Shown: positions 58,608 through 64,000 of the stretch, piece by piece
Layout of the letters: each line of letters begins with the position of its first letter
How positions within the stretch are numbered: position 1 is the stretch's first letter
Assembly: GCA_023229545.1 (NCBI GenBank)
Contig: JALNZB010000002.1
Location: 161,856-225,855, forward strand
Length of the DNA stretch: 64,000 nt
Direction of reading: 5' to 3'
DNA from: Sulfuritalea sp.
GTDB lineage: Bacteria; Pseudomonadota; Gammaproteobacteria; Burkholderiales; Rhodocyclaceae
Program-made: the position numbers and the translations under genes
The notes under the pieces: generated by a model
The model's input: only the letters and a program-made list of their open reading frames with translations
Told to the model about the DNA's origin: nothing
Database searches by the model: none

Positions 58608-59099
58608 CTAATCGATCGCCAACTCGACAAATGGAACATGGATGACCCGCGCCAGCTTCTCCGATGCGTCGTGCTTTGCCTTGCGCCCCCAGGAGACGCT
58701 GGCCGAGGCCTGGATCGGATCACCGCCAGTGCGGCAGACTCGAATCAGGTAGGTCGAGCTGCCATCGCTGTTCCGGTTGGTGTTGGTGACGAACTCTACC
58801 GATGTGATCCCGGAATACGGCACGCTGACTACCTGTGCGGCAAGCAGACTGCGTCGTTCCAGGCGAAGAACCTTGTGTCGTGAGTCGGCGCGTATCTCGT
58901 AGCGCGAAGCGTTGAGGATGAGGACAATACCCGCCGCAGTGCAGGCAAGGGCGGCCCAGATATGCCAACCTACTTCGGAATACCAGCCACCAATTGCTGC
59001 TGCCACCACGAAGGCGAATCCTGACCAGCGCACTGGTCCCGCGTTCTCGACGAGATGCAGGAATTCCTCGCCGTTTTCCTCCAGGATCGTGATCGCCAT
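58608..59099 (-). CDS. Hypothetical protein with two membrane helices
   Basis: A 163-residue protein. After a short head (MAITILEENGEEFLHLVENA) come two closely spaced membrane helices (WSGFAFVVAAAIGGWYS and HIWAALACTAAGIVLILNA), then a cytosolic beta-rich domain of PH-like appearance (SRYEIRADSRHKVLRLERRS; ITSVEFVTNTNRNSDGSST). AGGAGA precedes the ATG at 59099. It lies 94 bases before the kinase gene on the same strand. No family recognised with certainty. Confidence 0.7.
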   Translation of the reverse strand: MAITILEENGEEFLHLVENAGPVRWSGFAFVVAAAIGGWYSEVGWHIWAALACTAAGIVLILNASRYEIRADSRHKVLRLERRSLLAAQVVSVPYSGITSVEFVTNTNRNSDGSSTYLIRVCRTGGDPIQASASVSWGRKAKHDASEKLARVIHVPFVELAID

Positions 59100-59215
59100 T
59101 TCAGTAGGGTCTCCTTGCCATGGGCCGTGAGTCCAATAATACCTGCAGCCTTACTTGATAGGTACCTGGAATATTTCATCAACAGCGGCAAGCGCTGTTT
59201 GAATGGCGCTGGAAA

Positions 59216-59245
59216 ACAACAAGGCCCCTCGCGGGGCCTTGTTGT
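59216..59245 (-). terminator. Intrinsic terminator after rhlE
   Basis: ACAACAAGGCCCC, loop of four, GGGGCCTTGTTGT form a perfect 13-pair stem. On the minus strand it is followed by TTTCC after the stem T-run, and lies 22 bases past the rhlE stop. Confidence 0.85.
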
Positions 59246-59266
59246 CTGGTTCTGACGGCAGAGAAC

Positions 59267-60610
59267 TTATTTGTGCCGCTGCCCGCTGTGATGGCTGGCC
59301 GGCTTGGCGCCGCCGCCACTGCCAGCGGAGCGGGCCGGACGCGGCGAGCGCGGTGCACCGCTGCGGTTTCCCGCGCCGCTGCGCGCGCGCGCCTGGGCGG
59401 GCTTCTGCGCCGGCGGACGGCCGGCGGCGGGACGCGGCACGGAATGCGTGTGCTGCGGCTCGAAGCCGGGCATGACCGAAGTCGGAATTTCGCGCTTCAA
59501 CAGACGCTCGATATCGCGCAACTGAATGCGCTCGTCGCTGCTGACGAGCGACAGGGCTTCGCCGCTGGCGCCGGCGCGACCGGTGCGACCGATGCGGTGA
59601 ATGTAGTCTTCCGGCACATTGGGCAACTCGAAGTTGCCCACGCGCGGCAGGGAATCGATGTCGAGGCCGCGTGCCGCGATATCGGTCGCCACCAATGCGG
59701 CGAGCTTGCCGGACTTGAAGTCGGCCAGCGCGCGGGTGCGGGCGTTCTGCGACTTGTTGCCGTGCAGCGCTGCGGTGCGCACGCCGGACTGCTCCAGCTT
59801 CTTGGCCAGCGCGTCGGAACCATGCTTGGTACGGCAGAACACCAGCACCTGATGCCAGCCGTGGGCGGCGAAGAGATGCAGCAACAGATCGCGTTTCTTG
59901 TCCTGGTCCACCTTGATCACGGCATGGGACACCAGTTCGGCTGGCGCATTGCGGCGCGCGACTTCGACCATGGCGGGATTGCGCAGCACGGCATGCGCGA
60001 GTTCGCGCACTTCGGCGGCGAAGGTGGCGGAGAACATCAGGTTCTGGCGTTCTTTCGGCATGCGCTCGATGATGCGGCGGATGTCGCGGATGAAGCCCAT
60101 GTCGAACATGCGGTCGGCTTCGTCGAGCACCAGGGTTTGCACTTTCGACAAGTCGATGGTGCGCTGGCCGAGGTGGTCGAGCAGGCGGCCAGGTGTGGCG
60201 ACAAGAATGTCAATGCCGCGACGCAGGGTCTGGATCTGCGGGTTGATGCCGACGCCGCCAAACACGGCGAGAGTACGTATGCCGGTATGGGCGCCATAGA
60301 TGCGCACGCTTTCCGTCACCTGCGCGGCGAGTTCGCGTGTCGGCACCAGCACCAGCACGCGCGGCGCGGTGTGGGTTACTTTTTGCAGAGGACTGTTGGT
60401 CTGGCCGATGAGTGGATGGGTCAGGCGCTGCAATATCGGCAGGACGAAAGCCGCCGTCTTGCCGGTGCCGGTCTGGGCCAGGGCCTCAAGATCGCGACCG
60501 GCGAGAATGTGCGGAATGGCCTGTTGCTGGACAGGGGTGGGCGTAGTGTAGCCCTGCTCGCCAATGGCGCGCAGGAGCTCGGCCGAAAGGCCGAGATCGG
60601 TGAACTGCAT
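59267..60610 (-). CDS. rhlE: DEAD-box ATP-dependent RNA helicase RhlE
   Basis: A 447-residue helicase with all core motifs: Q motif GYTTPTPVQQQAIP, motif I AQTGTGKTAAF, Ia PTRELAAQ, Ib TPGRLLDHL, II VLDEADRMFDMGF, III SATFA, and VI HRIGRTGRAG. After residue ~375 a basic, Arg/Pro/Ala-rich disordered tail (GRPPAQKPAQARARSGAGNR) likely adds RNA affinity, as in other RhlE proteins. Such helicases act in ribosome assembly and RNA turnover, often at low temperature. The ATG at 60610 gives the family start MQFTDLGLSAELLRAI; upstream in-frame codons are not conserved. A strong terminator follows. Confidence 0.95.
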   Translation of the reverse strand: MQFTDLGLSAELLRAIGEQGYTTPTPVQQQAIPHILAGRDLEALAQTGTGKTAAFVLPILQRLTHPLIGQTNSPLQKVTHTAPRVLVLVPTRELAAQVTESVRIYGAHTGIRTLAVFGGVGINPQIQTLRRGIDILVATPGRLLDHLGQRTIDLSKVQTLVLDEADRMFDMGFIRDIRRIIERMPKERQNLMFSATFAAEVRELAHAVLRNPAMVEVARRNAPAELVSHAVIKVDQDKKRDLLLHLFAAHGWHQVLVFCRTKHGSDALAKKLEQSGVRTAALHGNKSQNARTRALADFKSGKLAALVATDIAARGLDIDSLPRVGNFELPNVPEDYIHRIGRTGRAGASGEALSLVSSDERIQLRDIERLLKREIPTSVMPGFEPQHTHSVPRPAAGRPPAQKPAQARARSGAGNRSGAPRSPRPARSAGSGGGAKPASHHSGQRHK

Positions 60611-60814
60611 GTTGATTACCTCTGAAGCCGACCCCCGCATACGTGCAGGCCAATCTGGGCGGAAACTTCTATGGGGTGTAACCTTCGAGGGGACTAGGGG
60701 ACTGAGACTCTATGTCGCCATTCAGGCACGACCGGCAGACTGGGGCGCGGTCGCTGAGGAAGGTGAAGCGGCGCGCACTGTAACACAGCTCGCCCGCAAG
60801 ACTCCGGATTTCTT

Positions 60815-60837
60815 TCGCCGTCCCGTCAGCGCCGACT
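60815..60837 (-). repeat. Dispersed AGTCGGCGCTG motif, copy at the bacteriohemerythrin stop
   Basis: On the minus strand the core is followed by ACGGG and ACGGCGA. The gene's TGA stop lies inside the motif (CGCTGAC), so half of it is intergenic. Confidence 0.65.
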
Positions 60838-61251
60838 TTCCGTGCCCCGCGCGGCGACGAACTCGCCAATCTTCTTGTCGCTGGCTTCGATGTGATCGAC
60901 CAGCCAGCGGTAGATAAAGTGGCTCAACTCGACCGGCATGGAGCGGTCGCCGAATTCGGCCCGCATTTCCATGTCGCGCGCTTGCGCGATCAAGTGGCGG
61001 TGCTGGTGCCGATGCTCCTCCAGACCGGGGTAGCCGACACGCTCCATCAGGCCTTCCTCGCTCGTGAAATGCGTCGCCGTATAGTCGAGCAGTTCGGCGA
61101 CGGCGGCGCGGGTTGCGGCCTCCGCCGCCTCGCCGCTGGCGCTCAGCCCGTCATAGACTCGTCCGGCGATCTCGAACAAGCGCCGATGTTCCTGGTCAAT
61201 CTGCTCAATGCCGACAATAAACTTTGAATCGAATTGCGGCCGATCATCCAT
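60826..61251 (-). CDS. Bacteriohemerythrin
   Basis: A 141-residue single-domain hemerythrin. The di-iron ligands are all present: His in GIEQIDQEHRRLFEIA, HFTSEEGLMERVGYPGLEEH with His and Glu, HRHQHRHL, and the C-terminal HIEASDKKI. It binds O2 reversibly and in relatives supplies O2 to respiratory enzymes or protects iron enzymes. It lies just after ubiT on the same strand (17 bases), suggesting expression with the anaerobic quinone genes. Its TGA stop falls within a copy of the dispersed motif (60815-60837). Confidence 0.94.
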   Translation of the reverse strand: MDDRPQFDSKFIVGIEQIDQEHRRLFEIAGRVYDGLSASGEAAEAATRAAVAELLDYTATHFTSEEGLMERVGYPGLEEHRHQHRHLIAQARDMEMRAEFGDRSMPVELSHFIYRWLVDHIEASDKKIGEFVAARGTESRR

Positions 61252-61268
61252 GGTTCGTTTTCCTCACC

Positions 61269-61742
61269 TCAGGACTTCACAAAGGTCGGGCGCATACCCT
61301 GCCAGGACAGGCTCGGCCATTCCAGGGCATCAAGCATGTTCTTGACCCGCAGGCCGAGTTCGGTATCGCCCTCGACCGTCAGGGTACGATTGAAGAACAG
61401 GGTATCTGCGTCTTCCTGTCGGCTTACCAGTTGCAGGAAGGCCGACAGGCGCGCCGTGAAATGCAGATCGGGCTGGCCGGGCGAAACGAAGACCGGACGG
61501 AAGCTGCCGCCCCGGTAGCAGAACTCCGCCGTAATGCCGGTGTCCAGCACGGTAACGCGAAAGCTGCGTTCTTCCAGTTCCTGCAAGGTTTCTTCGGGCA
61601 GCATCCCGAGTTTCTTCGCGGCATTCAGCGCCAGTACCAGATTGAGCGAATGCGGCCATTGCGGCAGCCGCGCTCCGAGCCGGGCAAACAGCGGCGGCAG
61701 GGTAAAGGCGGGAATCGTCGGAAGCTTCAAAGCGTTGGTCAT
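61269..61742 (-). CDS. ubiT: Ubiquinone anaerobic biosynthesis accessory factor UbiT (SCP2 domain)
   Basis: A 157-residue lipid-binding SCP2-type protein that replaces UbiJ during O2-independent ubiquinone synthesis. The start at 61742 (MTNALKLPTIPAFTLPPLFA) gives the family N-terminus; the open frame upstream overlaps ubiV in another frame. The SCP2 core shows FRVTVLDTGITAEFCYRGGS and LHFTARLSAFLQLVSRQEDA, ending with the DTELGLRVKNMLDALEW segment. It lies ten bases after ubiV, so ubiU, ubiV and ubiT form one unit. Confidence 0.92.
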   Translation of the reverse strand: MTNALKLPTIPAFTLPPLFARLGARLPQWPHSLNLVLALNAAKKLGMLPEETLQELEERSFRVTVLDTGITAEFCYRGGSFRPVFVSPGQPDLHFTARLSAFLQLVSRQEDADTLFFNRTLTVEGDTELGLRVKNMLDALEWPSLSWQGMRPTFVKS

Positions 61743-61752
61743 TGCGAACCTC

Positions 61753-62646
61753 TCAAGCGGCCTGGCGCACGATGCCGGCGCGACCAAACCAGAAACCATT
61801 GACCAGACCGCCCAACGCCCAATCGGCGTTGTCTTCGGCAGGCTGACCGCTGCGCGCCCGATCGAAGGCGTCGAGCACGTCGAAAGTATATTCCGGCTGC
61901 GGGCTGATGCGTACCGCATCGATGCCCCGCGCCAGCAATTCCGGCATCTGCGCCAGCAGGCTGTGGGTCTGCGCCGACATGGTCTGGATGCCGTTCATGG
62001 TCAGGAAGTGCTGCCCGTCGCGGGTATTCACCAGCATGCCTTCGGGATGATCGAGGCACTTGAACTGGCAGTCGTCCTTGTTCAGGCCGTAGAACCGCGC
62101 CGTGAAGCAGCGTGCCGAAAAGGCCAGCGGCAGCTTGCCGAAGGCAAACAGCTCGGTTTCCATGCCCGCCGGACGTGTCTGGTGCAGGGCCTCGATCACG
62201 TTGCCGGAAACTTCCAGCGGCGGCAGCCAGCGCTTGGCCCCCTGCGCGGCGAAGAAGGCCAGGGTCTGTTCGTTGTAGATGTTCAGGTGCGGTCCGGCGA
62301 CGAAGCCCAATCCCTGATCGCAGGCGATCTTCACCGCGCCCAGGTCATTGGCTTCGATCATGCCTCCAGCATCGGCAATCAGGCGCCGCAGAGCCTTGAG
62401 GTCGCTCTCGGATTCGAGCAGGGCCTGCGCCGAAAGCACGACTTCCTTGCCGGCCTCGCGCAGGTCCTTGGCCAGGCCGATCCAGTCCGCCGTGCGCAGT
62501 TGCTGGCGGCGCGAACAGACGGCCTCACCGAGATAGATGCGGTCGACCGCCGGATGCTGCGCCGCCTGGGCGTAGAACTCCATGACCTCGGCCTTCGGCC
62601 AGTAATACAGCAGCGGTCCAAGCGTGATCTGCATGGTCATCGCCAA
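61753..62646 (-). CDS. ubiV: O2-independent ubiquinone hydroxylation protein UbiV
   Basis: A 297-residue U32-peptidase-family protein. With UbiU it hydroxylates the ubiquinone ring without O2, using prephenate as the oxygen donor in E. coli. The four 4Fe-4S cysteines are recognisable: one near residue 44 (GEAVCSRRQQL), and the C-x12-C-x3-C set in LAFSARCFTARFYGLNKDDC followed by QFKC. Its start overlaps the ubiU end by ten bases, indicating translational coupling. Confidence 0.95.
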   Translation of the reverse strand: MAMTMQITLGPLLYYWPKAEVMEFYAQAAQHPAVDRIYLGEAVCSRRQQLRTADWIGLAKDLREAGKEVVLSAQALLESESDLKALRRLIADAGGMIEANDLGAVKIACDQGLGFVAGPHLNIYNEQTLAFFAAQGAKRWLPPLEVSGNVIEALHQTRPAGMETELFAFGKLPLAFSARCFTARFYGLNKDDCQFKCLDHPEGMLVNTRDGQHFLTMNGIQTMSAQTHSLLAQMPELLARGIDAVRISPQPEYTFDVLDAFDRARSGQPAEDNADWALGGLVNGFWFGRAGIVRQAA

Positions 62647-63653
62647 GGCCGGTTGTAGGCGCCGAGCGTAATTTGGGAACCTTCGGAAACCTTGCCCAGT
62701 TCCGCCGCCCAGGCCGGCTTGACGCTGTACTTGTCCGGCGCGGCCGACGTGGACATTGCGGCATCGAGCGCCTGGCGCAGAACGCGGGTGACTTGCGCGA
62801 CATAGGTCGGGCTGCGCTGGCGGCCCTCGACCTTGATCGCGGCGACGCCGATCTTGATGATTTCCGGCAGCATTTCCAGTACGTTCAGGCTGGCCGGTTC
62901 TTCCATCGCGTAGTAGGTTTCGCCCTCGACTTCAAAGCGGCCCTTGCAGATGGTCGGATAGCCGGCGTTCTCGTCGTTGCCGTAGCGGTCGATGAGGATG
63001 CCGTTGAGGCGCACATCCATTTCGTTCGGCTTCTTTTCCCACTGCACGAATTTGGCTGGAGAACAGGCTCCAATGGTATTCGGCGATTCGCCCGTGGCAT
63101 AGGACGACAGCCAGCAGCGGCCCTCGTTCATCACGCACAGACTGCCGAAACCGAATACCTCGATCTCGACATCGGTGTTGCGGATCACGTTCTCGACCTG
63201 CGCCAGGGTTAGCACGCGCGGCAGCACGGCGCGCTGGATGCCGAATTTCTCGCGGCAGAAATTGATGGCTTCGTAGCTGGTGGCCGAGGCCTGCACCGAC
63301 AGGTGGCGGCGCATGGCGGGGTGCTTCTGCGCGGCGTAGTCGAGCACGGCGGGGTCGGCGACGATGACGGCGTCGATGCCCAGCGCGGCGGCGTTATCGA
63401 CGGCACGCGTCCAGTCGGCGAAGCGCCCGGCCTGGGCATAGGTGTTGATCGCCGCCAAGACGCGCCGCTTGCGCTGATGGGCGTAGCGAATGCCTTCGGC
63501 CAGGCTCTTCTCGTCGAAATTGAGCCCGGCGAAGTTGCGCGCGTTGGTGTCGTTGCGAAAGCCCAGATAGACGTCGTCGGCGCCGTTATCGACCGCCGCC
63601 TTGAGCGCCGCCAGACTGCCCGCCGGACACACCAGTTGAGGTTTTGCCGCCAT
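62637..63653 (-). CDS. ubiU: O2-independent ubiquinone hydroxylation protein UbiU
   Basis: A 338-residue U32-family partner of UbiV. MAAKPQLVCPAGSLAALKAA is the U32 entry. The cluster cysteines follow the UbiU spacing: SLCVMNEGRCWLSSYATGES with the first two seven apart, a third 17 later in IGACSPAKF, and a fourth in YPTICKGRFEV. It is the first gene of ubiUVT; the upstream 174 bases to the window-end gene show no clear promoter. Presence of this set means the organism can make ubiquinone without O2, suiting denitrification or microaerobic life. Confidence 0.95.
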   Translation of the reverse strand: MAAKPQLVCPAGSLAALKAAVDNGADDVYLGFRNDTNARNFAGLNFDEKSLAEGIRYAHQRKRRVLAAINTYAQAGRFADWTRAVDNAAALGIDAVIVADPAVLDYAAQKHPAMRRHLSVQASATSYEAINFCREKFGIQRAVLPRVLTLAQVENVIRNTDVEIEVFGFGSLCVMNEGRCWLSSYATGESPNTIGACSPAKFVQWEKKPNEMDVRLNGILIDRYGNDENAGYPTICKGRFEVEGETYYAMEEPASLNVLEMLPEIIKIGVAAIKVEGRQRSPTYVAQVTRVLRQALDAAMSTSAAPDKYSVKPAWAAELGKVSEGSQITLGAYNRPWR

Positions 63654-63827
63654 GTCGATCCCTGAAAAGCAGGCGGGCAGTGTAGTGGAGTCGCGGCAAA
63701 AATCAACTGATGCGGGTCAATTCAACCGCAAACAGCGCCTTGGCGCTCAGAGCTTTTGAAGAAAACCGAACTATCGACGCAAAGGCGCGGAGACGAGACG
63801 CGTTAGCGCAAATCAATCTGGTTCCGG

Positions 63828-64000
63828 TTACTTCCCAAGCAGCCTATTCAAGATGACGGCGGCCTGTGCTTGCGTCAGCGCTATCTCTTCGTTGTTCGGG
63901 AAGCGCGTGCCCAGAGCCACTATGGAGTCCCACAGCGTGCGCGCTTGCACGAGGTCGCCTGCATCGCCACAGGCGCCGATCAAATTGACGGTGATTTTCC
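63828..64000 (-). CDS. C-terminal part of a probable TPR-type protein (5' partial)
   Basis: The last 56 codons of a gene entering from the right edge. The peptide runs ITVNLIGACGDAGDLVQART, LWDSIVALGTRFPNNEEIAL, then TQAQAAVILNRLLGK and TAA. The A-A-G-D-L-x-x-A-R-x-L-W-D pattern and paired helices resemble tetratricopeptide-like repeats. Only the end is visible, so function cannot be given. The 174 bases between it and ubiU contain no gene. Confidence 0.6.
   Translation of the reverse strand, partial: KITVNLIGACGDAGDLVQARTLWDSIVALGTRFPNNEEIALTQAQAAVILNRLLGK

Overview
The window is chromosomal DNA of a GC-rich betaproteobacterium, most likely of the Rhodocyclales or a close relative. Reasons for this placement are the gene order lolB-ispE-tRNA-Gln-prs-rplY-pth-ychF, the divergent cyaY / lptM(yifL) pair next to mrcA and pilMNOPQ-aroK-aroB-dgt-like-gltB-gltD, the STAS-hslV-hslU trio, and the anaerobic ubiquinone genes ubiUVT. 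The placement comes from family recognition and synteny memory only; no search was run. There is no rRNA, CRISPR array, prophage or intact insertion sequence, and no stretch over 300 bases lacks a gene.

Layout. 1-2.1 kb: end of a diguanylate cyclase with a hemerythrin domain. 2.1-9.2 kb: a leftward housekeeping run (ychF, pth, rplY, prs, tRNA-Gln, ispE, lolB, purT), interrupted between ispE and tRNA-Gln by an AbrB/PIN toxin-antitoxin pair. A second copy of the ispE 3' end flanks that pair. 9.2-12.4 kb: flavin reductase, a small exported protein, rlmI and an unknown lipoprotein. 12.5-17.1 kb: a probable zinc-import locus (DUF3299, FtsX-type permease, ATPase, ZrgA-like DUF2796, ZIP carrier) divergent from a Fur/Zur regulator, which is followed by the decayed tail of a znuB permease gene. 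17.1-20.1 kb: double-STAS protein and hslVU. 20.1-24.8 kb: an RND efflux pair that appears to have replaced lysA, whose first ~20 codons survive between lptM and the adaptor gene. 24.8-35.7 kb: cyaY, mrcA, pilMNOPQ, aroK, aroB, dgt. 35.9-49.4 kb: nitrogen and cell-wall precursor metabolism (gdhA, a degenerate-KaiC/PEP-synthase-like protein, gltB, gltD, glmU, glmS). 49.4-52.2 kb: small accessory genes (PGDYG protein, TIM-barrel protein, winged-helix-like protein, orphan HicB, VanX-type dipeptidase). 52.2-59.1 kb: signalling (heme-motif chemoreceptor, PAS-GGDEF protein, OmpR-type regulator with a 7TM histidine kinase). 59.2-63.7 kb: rhlE, bacteriohemerythrin and ubiT-ubiV-ubiU. 63.8-64 kb: end of a probable repeat protein.

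Common themes. Oxygen and redox sensing recurs: two hemerythrin domains, a CxxCH chemoreceptor and O2-independent ubiquinone synthesis, which fits a facultative anaerobe. Nitrogen assimilation (gdhA, gltBD) leads into amino-sugar synthesis (glmU, glmS). Type IV pilus assembly genes are complete for the PilMNOPQ alignment and secretin subcomplex.

Most interesting beyond ordinary genes: a dispersed ~23-bp motif with core AGTCGGCGCTG at about ten places on both strands, including two intergenic copies that match at 22 of 23 positions; three gene scars (ispE 3' copy, znuB tail, lysA head) that record past rearrangements; a 21-bp palindrome overlapping the toxin-antitoxin promoter; and three convergent gene pairs whose stop codons share one CTAG.
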